A stretch of 16,698 nt of DNA, from contig NZ_CABPTY010000007.1 of the NCBI RefSeq assembly GCF_902460415.1, positions 7,260 through 23,957 on the forward strand. The letters run 5' to 3'. This stretch comes from Campylobacter_A concisus_Y (GTDB lineage Bacteria; Campylobacterota; Campylobacteria; Campylobacterales; Campylobacteraceae). Each line of letters begins with the position of its first letter. Positions within the stretch are counted from its first letter, which is position 1. Positions 1 to 6,596 of this stretch are shown here, in pieces. The translations under genes and the position numbers were made by a program. The notes under the pieces are model-generated. The model was not told the origin of the DNA, made no database searches, and saw nothing but the letters and a program-made list of their open reading frames with translations.

Positions 1-16
1 AAATTGAGAAATAAAA

Positions 17-128
17 TCTAAGTTATCACCACTAAATCGCATATATTTAAAAATAAATCTTTTACTAAAATTTCTAAATAATTGATACAAGACAAATCAA
101 AATTAATATTTTTATCTCTAAGTTATCA
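17..128. repeat. Two copies of a 12-mer upstream of ribBA
   Basis: The sequence TCTAAGTTATCA occurs at 17-28 and again at 117-128, in the AT-rich leader before ribBA. The second copy ends 10 bases before the proposed -10 box, where a regulator could act. I see no coding capacity in 1-168. In such AT-rich DNA the repeat could be chance or a small duplication, so a regulatory role is only a guess. Confidence 0.3.
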
Positions 129-137
129 AAAAATCAA

Positions 138-143
138 TATAAT
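138..143 (+). promoter_or_regulatory. -10 box of the ribBA promoter
   Basis: A perfect TATAAT lies 25 bases before the ribBA start codon. An AAGGG ribosome binding site follows at 158-162, with 6 bases to the ATG. Campylobacter sigma-70 promoters usually lack a conserved -35 box, and none is obvious here. Transcription would begin near 150, leaving a short leader with no room for an FMN riboswitch. Confidence 0.6.
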
Positions 144-168
144 CGTAAAAATTTAATAAGGGAAATTT

Positions 169-1188
169 ATGGCATTTGAAAATGTATCAAAAGCGATTGA
201 AGATATAAAAAATGGCAAAATGGTAATTATGGTCGATGATGAGGACCGTGAGAATGAAGGAGACTTGGTCTTTTCAGCGGCAAGCAGCGATATGCAAAAG
301 GTAAATTTTGCGATCACTCATGCAAAAGGTGTGCTTTGCCTTGCAATGGATGAAGCAAACGCAAAAAGACTTGATTTGCCGCTAATGGTTTCTAAAAATA
401 CATCCAGTCACGAAACCGCATTTACTGTCACAATTGATGCAAAGGAGGCAACGACAGGCGTAAGTGCTTATGAGCGTGATATGACGATTAGACTTGCTGC
501 TAGTACTGATTCGGTGCCTGAAAATTTTGTAAGGCCTGGGCATATATTTCCACTTATTGCAAAAAAAGGCGGCGTACTCGTTCGAACAGGTCACACTGAA
601 GGATCAGTTGACCTTTGCAAACTTGCTGGCGTTAGTCCAATGGCAGCGATTTGTGAGATCGTAAAAGAAGATGGCACAATGGCAAGACGTGATTATCTGG
701 AGGAATTCTGTAAAAAATTTAACCTAAATATGATAAGCGTTTCTGAATTAGTAGAATACAGACTTAGCCACGAAAGCTTAATAGAGGTTTCGCCCGCAAA
801 GAGTGTAAAAATCTGTGGTTTTGAAGCAAAAAGATATGACATAAAAGATCACGAAAATAAAAATCACGCTGCCTATGTTTTCGGAGAGATAAAAGCGCAA
901 ACTAATGTAAAATTTCAAAAAATAAGCAAAGACCATGAACTTTTAAGCGGAGATAAATTTGATAATTTATTAAAGTCGTTGGATTTTTTAAGTAAAAATG
1001 GTGGAGTGTTGCTATTTTTAGACAGCAATAAAAGCGATGCAAGCTCACAAAAAGATTATGGCATTGGGGCACAAATTTTAAAGTATTTTGGTATAAGCGA
1101 AATTGAGCTTTTAAGCTCAAATAAAAATAAAGAATTTGTAAGCTTAGCAGGCTTTGGTCTTGATATAAAAGGCTATAAAGAAATTTAA
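169..1188 (+). CDS. ribBA: RibBA-type 3,4-dihydroxy-2-butanone 4-phosphate synthase with degenerate C-terminal domain
   Basis: The enzyme makes 3,4-dihydroxy-2-butanone 4-phosphate and formate from ribulose 5-phosphate, the four-carbon branch of riboflavin synthesis in the cytoplasm. Residues 1 to about 200 carry the whole DHBP synthase domain: the acidic metal-binding motif DDEDRENEGDL at 23-33, RPGHIFPL at 122-129, HTE at 142-144 and DGTM at 168-171. The remaining 139 residues sit where RibBA proteins have GTP cyclohydrolase II. The cysteine zinc-site motif of that enzyme (C-x2-GD...RCDCG) is missing, so this half is probably not a cyclohydrolase. Related epsilonproteobacteria (for example Helicobacter) are known for RibBA proteins of this sort. 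The ATG is well placed after AAGGG. The gene stands alone and converges on panB. Confidence 0.93.
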   Translation: MAFENVSKAIEDIKNGKMVIMVDDEDRENEGDLVFSAASSDMQKVNFAITHAKGVLCLAMDEANAKRLDLPLMVSKNTSSHETAFTVTIDAKEATTGVSAYERDMTIRLAASTDSVPENFVRPGHIFPLIAKKGGVLVRTGHTEGSVDLCKLAGVSPMAAICEIVKEDGTMARRDYLEEFCKKFNLNMISVSELVEYRLSHESLIEVSPAKSVKICGFEAKRYDIKDHENKNHAAYVFGEIKAQTNVKFQKISKDHELLSGDKFDNLLKSLDFLSKNGGVLLFLDSNKSDASSQKDYGIGAQILKYFGISEIELLSSNKNKEFVSLAGFGLDIKGYKEI

Positions 1189-1235
1189 ATAGATAGCATT
1201 TTGACGCTTTTTATTTAATGCGGATATTAATCATC

Positions 1236-2045
1236 CTAATAGCAAAATTCTTCACTTGGAAAAATTTTGCCTTTTACATCATTTGCGTAGGATTGCACAC
1301 TCTTTCTTACAATATCTGCTCCATCAAGATATCTTTTTACAAATTTTGGTTTAAAGTCTTCAAAAAAACCAAGCATATCAGACCACACAAGCACTTGTCC
1401 ATCGACGTTTACTCCAGATCCGATACCAATAACTGGTATATGAACTTGCTTTGTTATCTCGCTAGCCACGCTACTCATCGTACCCTCAAGCAAGATACCA
1501 AACGCTCCAGCTTGCTCAAACGCCAAAGCCTCTTCAATTAGTTTTTTTGCCTCGATCTCGCTTCTGCCTTTTATCTTATAGCCACCTTCAAATTTATAAA
1601 ACTGAGGCTTTAAACCAATGTGAGCCATAACGTTTATACCCTCTTCACAAAGGCGCTTTACTAAATTTACTTGGTGCATGCCAACTTCGAGCTTTACCGC
1701 ATCGGCATTTGTCTGTTTGAAAAATTTCATCGCATTTTTTATCGCTTGCTTTTCATTTGTGTAGCTACCAAATGGCATATCAGCCATGATAAAAGTATTT
1801 TTAGCTCCGTTACAAACGGCCTTTGTGTGATAAAGCATGGTATTCATGTCCGCACCTATCGTGCTTTCTTGCATATTAAAACTCATATTTAAGCTATCGC
1901 CAACCAAAATAATATCAGCATAATCATCAAAAAGCTTAGCAAATAACGCATCATAGGCAGTTATCATCACAATGGGCTCAATGCCTTTTTTATTTTTTAT
2001 GTCGTTTATCGTTAGTTTTTTCTTCTGAATTTTTTCATTTTTCAT
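1236..2045 (-). CDS. panB: 3-methyl-2-oxobutanoate hydroxymethyltransferase PanB
   Basis: PanB transfers a hydroxymethyl group from 5,10-methylenetetrahydrofolate to 3-methyl-2-oxobutanoate, giving ketopantoate, the first committed step of pantothenate and coenzyme A synthesis. Family motifs appear in order along the 269 residues: ITAYDA, VGDSLNM, ADMPFGSY, VKLE, AHIGLKPQ, the active-site ILLEGT, GIGSG and GQVLVWSDMLG. The length is normal. The frame can be extended to a TTG at 2057, but the GGAG at 2052-2055 is correctly spaced only for the ATG at 2043-2045, so that start is preferred. In C. jejuni panB lies with panC and panD; neither is seen here, so the pantothenate genes appear to be separated. 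The gene diverges from the Hpt gene. Confidence 0.93.
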   Translation of the reverse strand: MKNEKIQKKKLTINDIKNKKGIEPIVMITAYDALFAKLFDDYADIILVGDSLNMSFNMQESTIGADMNTMLYHTKAVCNGAKNTFIMADMPFGSYTNEKQAIKNAMKFFKQTNADAVKLEVGMHQVNLVKRLCEEGINVMAHIGLKPQFYKFEGGYKIKGRSEIEAKKLIEEALAFEQAGAFGILLEGTMSSVASEITKQVHIPVIGIGSGVNVDGQVLVWSDMLGFFEDFKPKFVKRYLDGADIVRKSVQSYANDVKGKIFPSEEFCY

Positions 2046-2080
2046 TGCAAGCTCCAAGGAATTTACCTAAAAGGCTAACA

Positions 2081-2086
2081 ATTTTA
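2081..2086 (-). promoter_or_regulatory. -10 box of the panB promoter
   Basis: Read on the minus strand this is TAAAAT, one mismatch from consensus. It would start transcription near 2074, about 30 bases before the panB ATG. It lies only 12 bases from the opposing -10 box of the Hpt gene. It is assigned by position and sequence only. Confidence 0.4.
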
Positions 2087-2098
2087 TCAAATTTTTGC

Positions 2099-2104
2099 TA
2101 CAAT
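2099..2104 (+). promoter_or_regulatory. -10 box of the Hpt gene promoter
   Basis: TACAAT preceded by TGC forms an extended -10 element after a run of T, a typical Campylobacter promoter form. Transcription would begin near 2111, just before the TAAGGA ribosome binding site at 2118-2123. Confidence 0.5.
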
Positions 2105-2130
2105 TACGCCAATTTCTTAAGGACATGAAA

Positions 2131-2535
2131 ATGGGTATATTAAAAAGGCTTGAAGTTGATTATTCTTACGATATAGTTGAAGAATTTTTATCTCACTATG
2201 CTTTGATGTGTGACTTACTTGAGCCTTTAATAATAAATTTAGGAAGAGTCGATAAATATAAAGAGAGTATTTTAGAGCTTTCTAGGATCTTTCATAATAT
2301 CAAATCGGCAGCAGGATTCATGCATCTTGATCCTATTTTAAAGCTTACAACTTTAGCTGAAGAAATCACACAAGAGGCAAGAAACCTAAAAGGACCAGCA
2401 AATGATAAATTTATAGATTGGTTGTTGCTTATTAGCGATCAGTTTAATAAATATAAAGATGACGTCGAGAACGATTTAGAGTATTTTAGCGTTCTTGAGC
2501 CAAAAATCATTGATGTGCCAGCAAAGCTTGACTAA
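2131..2535 (+). CDS. Stand-alone Hpt (histidine phosphotransfer) domain protein
   Basis: A small, wholly helical cytoplasmic protein of 134 residues. It contains the phosphotransfer motif HNIKSAAGF, matching the family pattern H-x2-K-(G/S)-x-A/S-G. The histidine should accept a phosphoryl group from a receiver or kinase domain and pass it on. There is no kinase, receiver or other domain, so it must work with partners encoded elsewhere. The frame is open to a TTG at 2095 and an ATG at 2125, but TAAGGA at 2118-2123 is 7 bases from the ATG at 2131 and only 1 base from the one at 2125. The protein therefore likely begins MGILKRLEVDY. It lies between panB, which is divergent, and ssrA, neither of which suggests a pathway. 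The Hpt call is fairly sure; the signalling route is unknown. Confidence 0.8.
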   Translation: MGILKRLEVDYSYDIVEEFLSHYALMCDLLEPLIINLGRVDKYKESILELSRIFHNIKSAAGFMHLDPILKLTTLAEEITQEARNLKGPANDKFIDWLLLISDQFNKYKDDVENDLEYFSVLEPKIIDVPAKLD

Positions 2536-2566
2536 ATAGATTCTACTAAATACCGTTTTGTTTTTT

Positions 2567-2925
2567 GGGAGCGACTTGGCTTCGACAGGAGCAGAGTGCG
2601 TATGGTGGCACGTCGCTTTGAGCAAAGCGTAAAAAGCTCAAATTAAATTTAAACGCAAACAACGTTAATTTTGCTCCTGCTTACGCTAAAGCTGCGTAAG
2701 TTCAGTTGAGCCTTGCTTAGTCTAATTCTAGCTAGGGCAAAAGCAAGTAATTTAGCTAGAGTAGGCTCGCAAAGTGACTGCTTGCTAGCTGAAATTTTAG
2801 TCTTAGTCTAAATTTTGGTTTTGGAAAGTGAGCCTTTTTAGATGAAATTTTCACTTTTGCTAAGCGTGTAGAGGCTGTATGCATTTTGTTTTTGGACAGG
2901 GGTTCGATCCCCCTCGCTTCCACCA
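2567..2925 (+). ncRNA. ssrA: Transfer-messenger RNA (tmRNA)
   Basis: tmRNA rescues stalled ribosomes by acting first as alanyl-tRNA and then as a short message that adds a degradation tag. The 5' end GGGAGCGA pairs with TCGCTTCC just before ACCA. The third pair is G-U, the alanine identity determinant. A T-arm (CAGGGGTTCGATCCCCCT) precedes the acceptor 3' strand, and the CCA is encoded. The length of 359 nt is normal and the RNA is one piece, not permuted. The reading frame for the tag is at 2655-2699. A weak TTGACT at 2528-2533 overlaps the end of the Hpt gene and could be a -35 element, but no good -10 follows. No clear terminator hairpin is visible after the gene. Confidence 0.97.
2655..2699 (+). 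other. tmRNA tag-peptide reading frame
   Basis: The resume codon GCA starts the frame, which encodes ANNVNFAPAYAKAA followed by TAA. The hydrophobic-alanine end (YAKAA) is the usual protease recognition tail of epsilonproteobacterial tags. It lies inside the tmRNA and is translated only during ribosome rescue. Confidence 0.92.
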
Positions 2926-2969
2926 TTTCTATCTAAAATACAAATAAAAATTTTATTAAATAACTTAAA

Positions 2970-3857
2970 TTAAAAAAGTTCTTCTGACTCAAAATAATTT
3001 TGTGAAATATTTCGCTCTTTTTCATTGGTATTTACATGAAGCACATAATAGCCTATCTGTGTGTTGCTAGCGTCTATTAGTGGCACCACGCAAAAGTAGT
3101 GTGTTTTATAAACGTAAAATTCATATTCTTTAAAATTAATATCACGCAAAAAACCTACAATATTTAAATTTGCACTGCTTAAATTTTCGATGTAATAATC
3201 ATTTAAAATTTGATCACTTGGAATGCTTTTACGTGAAGGCATCTTATCTTTTGCCAAAAGAACAAATAGATCAATTCCTTGCTTTTTAAAATAATTTCCA
3301 AGTGAATCAAAATTTAATAAAACCTCGATGTTGCCAATAATTTTACCATCACGTATTACGTTTGAGACAGCCCTTATATGCGTTCCAGCATACCACGCCT
3401 CGATGCCAACCATGGGCTTGTTTTGATGCCTTGACTCTTGCACTAAAAACCTACTACTAGCGATCATATCGCCATATCTGTTTAGATCCCAACTCCTTAC
3501 ATAGCTTTTTAGATCTTTATCATAAATGTGAAGCTTAATGTTGTTATACATCGATGCTGCGCCAAGGGTTTTGGTTAAATTTTCGATATTTTTTATACAT
3601 TCATCGCGACTTTGCCCTAGCAAGCACATTTGTATGGATTCATTTTGAGCAAGCAAGATAGAGATCGCCATTGATGAAAATTTCTCATCATCTATACTTT
3701 TATTAAGCTGTTTTACCTGGTAATCAAAAAAGACTCGCATATTATTTTGCATCTTTTCAGCCATATAAGAGCTGTAAAGAAAGTAAAAAAGCCCTCCAAG
3801 TACTATGATAAAGATAAAAACGATATAGAAATTAAGATATTTTTTATATTTATTCAA
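2970..3857 (-). CDS. Orphan membrane-anchored sensor protein with dCache_3-like periplasmic domain
   Basis: The 295 residues hold one membrane helix (about residues 9-30) and a periplasmic domain of about 250 residues. The stretch from KLHIYDKDLKSYVRSW (108-123) through NRYGD to GTHIRAVSNVIRDGKIIGNIEVLL (159-182) resembles double Cache sensors of the dCache_3 type, which sit at the front of chemoreceptors and sensor kinases. No second membrane helix, HAMP, methyl-accepting or kinase domain follows; the protein simply ends. The start is a TTG with AAGGG 6 bases upstream. The next methionine (residue 32) would lose the membrane anchor, so TTG is preferred. It overlaps the end of the HIT gene by 8 bases and is probably co-translated with it. 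The ligand and any signalling partner are unknown. The Cache assignment is from remembered motif similarity. Confidence 0.7.
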   Translation of the reverse strand: MNKYKKYLNFYIVFIFIIVLGGLFYFLYSSYMAEKMQNNMRVFFDYQVKQLNKSIDDEKFSSMAISILLAQNESIQMCLLGQSRDECIKNIENLTKTLGAASMYNNIKLHIYDKDLKSYVRSWDLNRYGDMIASSRFLVQESRHQNKPMVGIEAWYAGTHIRAVSNVIRDGKIIGNIEVLLNFDSLGNYFKKQGIDLFVLLAKDKMPSRKSIPSDQILNDYYIENLSSANLNIVGFLRDINFKEYEFYVYKTHYFCVVPLIDASNTQIGYYVLHVNTNEKERNISQNYFESEELF

Positions 3858-4233
3858 AACTAGCCCTTAACTCTTCTTCTAAAAATTTTGCAAATTTATC
3901 AAATTCTGGTAACGCAAGCTCGCTTTTTCTTTTTGGATTAGCCCAAACACTATCTGGAAAAAATGCGTCATCACTAAATCTAGCAATAACATGAATATGC
4001 ACGTGTGGCACGTAGTTTCCAAAGCTTGCAATGTTTACTTTAGTTGGTTTATAAAACTCAAGCATCGCCTTTTCACTTATAAGCATCGCCTCAAAAAGCC
4101 TAACCCTACTCGCTTCATCACAATCGCTTAGCTCACGAAATGGCTTAATGGTAAAAATTTTTATCCATGGAAGTTCATTGTCTTCACGCTCGATTTTTAT
4201 AAATTTATCTTCATAGATCATATTTGTTCTCAT
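3850..4233 (-). CDS. HIT family nucleotide-binding hydrolase
   Basis: A cytoplasmic protein of 127 residues with the histidine-triad motif PHVHIHVIARF; the triad histidines are residues 77, 79 and 81. HIT proteins hydrolyse nucleotide phosphoramidates or dinucleotide polyphosphates; the substrate cannot be deduced here. The length is normal for a single HIT domain. The start at 4233 lies 2 bases beyond the TAA of the upstream transporter gene, suggesting translational coupling. A second ATG, four codons in (4219-4221, MIYEDKFIKIE), has a GAGA at suitable spacing and matches the start I recall for Campylobacter homologues, so it is an equally possible start. The frame extends further upstream to 4326, but that part lies inside the transporter gene and is not needed. 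Confidence 0.88.
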   Translation of the reverse strand: MRTNMIYEDKFIKIEREDNELPWIKIFTIKPFRELSDCDEASRVRLFEAMLISEKAMLEFYKPTKVNIASFGNYVPHVHIHVIARFSDDAFFPDSVWANPKRKSELALPEFDKFAKFLEEELRASFE

Positions 4234-4235
4234 TT

Positions 4236-5276
4236 TTATACAAAATTTCTCTCTCTTAAAAGCGTATAAAGCTTGATAGTCGAGATAAAAAATGTCACGA
4301 TCGCTGGTCCAAGGATCACACCCCAAAACCCAAATGTCGTGATACCTGCAAGCATCGCAAAGAATATAAGAAGTTCATTTATCTTTGTTGGTATTTTGAC
4401 CAGCTTTGAGTTTATAAATTTAATAACAAGTGGCTTTAATAGCGTATCAGCTGCAAATGAGATCACTACGATCGTATAAATTGCGATAGTTATCGCTGCT
4501 GCTATGTTGCCATTTGCAAACTCATAAATGCTAATAGGCCCCCATGCCAAAATACCGCCAACAACTGGAATAAGCGAAGCAAAGCTAAAAAAGATACCAG
4601 TTAGCACGCCGTCATAGCCGTAAAAGCTTGTGATTATGGCAAACAAAAAACCCTGAATAATCATATTTGCAATGGTTGAGTAAAAAACGACACTCATCAC
4701 GTTACCAACTTCGCTTAAAATAGACTCTGTGTCATCTTGCTTTAGCGGAAGTGCATATTTTAGATAGCTGATTAGTTCATTGCCGTAAAGATTGCAAAAG
4801 AAGAAAAAGACCAAGATAATGATCATATCAACGCCAAATTTAAGGCTTAACTTACCTAGACTTGCAAGATTTGTCGCAAGTTGAGAAAAAAGCATCTTAA
4901 TATCAAGTCCGCCGATAAATTCTTTTATCTTTGGCTCTAAAAAATTTATCGACTCAGGCATCCTAAAATCATAATTTTTGATAAATTCGATAGTCTTTGT
5001 GACATTGTTTATATCAAAGCCAGCTGCGTATTTTGCGATCTCAACCACCGCATAAAGAAGTGGGGCGATAAATAAGCAAAGAAGCACAGATGTGGTAAGA
5101 GCCGATGAAAGCGTCTTGCGGTTTTTAGTGAGCGATAAAAATGCGATTTGGACATTTGAAACCGCGACAGCAAGTAGTGCAGCGATAAAAATATCAAGCA
5201 GATATGGTTTAAAAAGATAGACCACCAAAGCCAAAGCACAAAATACAAAAATTCCAAAAAATAGCCTATTGTTCAT
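4236..5276 (-). CDS. AI-2E (PerM-type) family transporter
   Basis: An integral inner-membrane protein of 346 residues and about seven or eight hydrophobic segments. Two helices lie near the N-terminus, then a soluble section of about 60-70 residues (roughly 85-145), then a cluster of helices to the C-terminus. This layout and the GFLFAIITSFYGYDGVLTGIFFSFASLIPVVGGILAWGP-type region (about 210-250) are typical of the AI-2E/PerM family. Members have been linked to export or to sodium/proton exchange; the name does not prove autoinducer-2 transport and no substrate can be assigned. The start ATG follows AAGGGAG. It is the first gene of a tight three-gene unit with the HIT hydrolase and the orphan sensor. 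Confidence 0.85.
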   Translation of the reverse strand: MNNRLFFGIFVFCALALVVYLFKPYLLDIFIAALLAVAVSNVQIAFLSLTKNRKTLSSALTTSVLLCLFIAPLLYAVVEIAKYAAGFDINNVTKTIEFIKNYDFRMPESINFLEPKIKEFIGGLDIKMLFSQLATNLASLGKLSLKFGVDMIIILVFFFFCNLYGNELISYLKYALPLKQDDTESILSEVGNVMSVVFYSTIANMIIQGFLFAIITSFYGYDGVLTGIFFSFASLIPVVGGILAWGPISIYEFANGNIAAAITIAIYTIVVISFAADTLLKPLVIKFINSKLVKIPTKINELLIFFAMLAGITTFGFWGVILGPAIVTFFISTIKLYTLLRERNFV

Positions 5277-5298
5277 CTTGCTCCCTTAAAATGGGGTA

Positions 5299-5307
5299 AT
5301 TATAGCA
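5299..5307 (-). promoter_or_regulatory. Extended -10 promoter of the transporter-HIT-sensor unit
   Basis: The minus strand reads TGCTATAAT, a perfect extended -10 element, 22 bases before the transporter ATG. Transcription would begin near 5292, just before the AAGGGAG ribosome binding site. This fits a separate promoter for the three-gene unit. Confidence 0.65.
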
Positions 5308-5313
5308 AATTTA

Positions 5314-5493
5314 TCAAAGCTGCTCATTTGCTTCTAATATTTGCTCAAACTCTTTGCCATCAAGCTTGTAAAGCTAGCAAGTGTGGCTAGGCTTTTGGCA
5401 TTTTTTAGCATGCTACTAGCGCTTAGTAAATTTAGATAAATTTATAGTTTTACGCAAAATTTCTAGCTCAAAAGCTCCTACAATTTTAGCCTT
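5314..5493 (-). pseudogene. Possible decayed coding remnant
   Basis: The stretch between the zinc-ribbon gene and the transporter promoter retains protein-like pieces in the same frame as the zinc-ribbon gene. After that gene's TAA the frame reads KAKIVGAFELEILRKTINL and on to KR, then two TAG codons, another TAG, and finally LYKLDGKEFEQILEANEQL before TGA at 5314-5316. A neighbouring frame contains a short ATG-started reading, MLKNAKSLATLAS, which would join LYKLDGK after a one-base shift. This suggests a worn-out small gene or gene end. I do not recognise a family, and non-coding origin is quite possible. Confidence 0.3.
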
Positions 5494-6327
5494 TTACGTG
5501 CACTGAAAATTTGCTCCGATGATCTCACATTCATCACAGATTTGAACATATATAGTTCCCTCGCCCTCTACTAGACTCCCAAGAGGAATTTGTGCTAGAT
5601 ATTTCATGCTTTTGCTACATTTTGGACATTTTAAATACTCAGCATCTTGCTCCCACTGCGGATATCCACCAAGCAAAATTTCGCTATCTATCATATATGA
5701 GTAGTGAGCGCAAACCTCGCTAGCTAGCTCGAAATTTTGCCCATCGAGCGTTACCACAGCATCTCTTAAATAGTCCTCACTCTCGCCCTCGCCCACTATC
5801 TCTGTTTGCACGCTATTGCCGTCATTTTGGCAAAAATACTGCACCAAGCCAACGCATGTTGGGCAAAATTTAAGCACAGTGTCATTTTTAAGCTCTAGTC
5901 CAAGTCGCTTTAAGTTCTCTTTTTTGATGGTAAATTTCATCATCTCACCGCTACAAAATTTACATTTTTCATCGTTTAGTGCTTTAAATTTAATGCTTGC
6001 GTCTACGTTTTGGCTTGGCCCACACGTAAAACACTTATCAAAAACTAGGCTTTTTCTCTTACCACTCTCGTCAAAGCTCCAGCCAGCAACCTGAGCGTAT
6101 TCATCCATATCAACGTGAAGCTTTGCCTTCCAAGGCTTTGGCGCCTTATAAAGCTTAAAAAATAGCTCCCTCACCACCTCATCGCCCTGCCATGCAAGTG
6201 CACAAAGTATGTGATTTATTTTTACCGTGTTTTCAGCGCCATTTAGACTATTTATGAGCTCATCTCTTACGTCACTTGAGGCGTTTTTGTAAATTTCAAA
6301 TGGATAGTATTCACACCCTTTGGTCAC
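5494..6327 (-). CDS. Surviving reading frame of the interrupted zinc-ribbon gene
   Basis: This is the longest conventional frame within the broken gene. It starts at GTG (6325-6327) and encodes 277 residues. The GTG has only a poor purine stretch two bases away, and coding sequence clearly continues upstream (CLSEDEIKQKLKNVLAHTDE and onward), so it is unlikely to be the natural start. Between the TAA at 6496-6498 and this GTG there is no in-frame ATG, GTG or TTG. If anything is made after the stop it would be a protein lacking the first zinc ribbon. It retains five CxxC pairs and the DUF1963-like end. Confidence 0.4.
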   Translation of the reverse strand: MTKGCEYYPFEIYKNASSDVRDELINSLNGAENTVKINHILCALAWQGDEVVRELFFKLYKAPKPWKAKLHVDMDEYAQVAGWSFDESGKRKSLVFDKCFTCGPSQNVDASIKFKALNDEKCKFCSGEMMKFTIKKENLKRLGLELKNDTVLKFCPTCVGLVQYFCQNDGNSVQTEIVGEGESEDYLRDAVVTLDGQNFELASEVCAHYSYMIDSEILLGGYPQWEQDAEYLKCPKCSKSMKYLAQIPLGSLVEGEGTIYVQICDECEIIGANFQCT

Positions 6328-6573
6328 TTCTCTTATTATCTGCTCATCACAAATGCCATGCAGGTAGAAAATATAGACAAGATCGCTATAAATTTCATCG
6401 TATTTGCCTATCTCATCTGTGTGAGCTAGGACATTTTTTAGCTTTTGTTTGATCTCATCTTCGCTTAAGCATTGATAAAACTCCAGCTTCTCTTTTTATC
6501 TGCAATCATAGCATATCCCATCAAAGTAAATCGTCCTTTGCTCGCACCTAGGACAAAGATGTGGCTCACCCAT
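5494..6573 (-). pseudogene. Zinc-ribbon/DUF1963-like protein gene interrupted by an in-frame stop
   Basis: The gene begins at an ATG (6571-6573) with GGAG 5 bases upstream, 24 bases after ruvB ends. It encodes a clear zinc-ribbon start, MGEPHLCPRCEQRTIYF, continuing to CYDC (cysteines 7, 10, 21 and 24). Codon 26 is TAA (6496-6498). The same frame then stays open for 333 codons (KEKLEFYQCLSEDEIKQ...) to the TAA at 5494. One base change, such as CAA to TAA, explains the break; frame and codon use are intact on both sides. Several more CxxC pairs follow (CFTC, CKFC, CPTC, CPKC, CDEC). The end, with GGYPQWEQDAEYLKCPKC, resembles the DUF1963/YwqG family as I remember it. The function is unknown. 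The break may be a real nonsense mutation or a sequence error. Confidence 0.7.
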
Positions 6574-6596
6574 TTTTGCTCCAAATTTAAATTTCG

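Noticed and set aside
1..168. FMN riboswitch before ribBA
   Set aside because: The proposed transcript leader is only about 20 bases, and the upstream DNA is AT-rich without the conserved GC-rich helices of that riboswitch.
1218..1541. Plus-strand open frame across the end of panB
   Set aside because: It is an antisense shadow of panB; the minus-strand frame has all PanB motifs, and this frame has no recognisable protein features or ribosome binding site.
2940..2960. AT-only inverted repeat after ssrA as a terminator
   Set aside because: There are no G-C pairs in the stem, so it would be too weak to call a terminator in DNA this rich in A and T.
4234..4326. Upstream extension of the HIT gene
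   Set aside because: The extra 31 codons lie inside the transporter gene in another frame and add residues absent from single-domain HIT proteins.
5341..5410. Hairpin-like sequence CTAGC...GCTAG followed by T residues on the plus strand
   Set aside because: The T-run is on the plus strand, where there is no gene to terminate, and the stem has a bulge; probably incidental.
6496..6498. Recoding of the in-frame TAA in the zinc-ribbon gene
   Set aside because: TAA is not used for selenocysteine or pyrrolysine, and no stimulatory structure is evident; a nonsense mutation or a sequence error is simpler.
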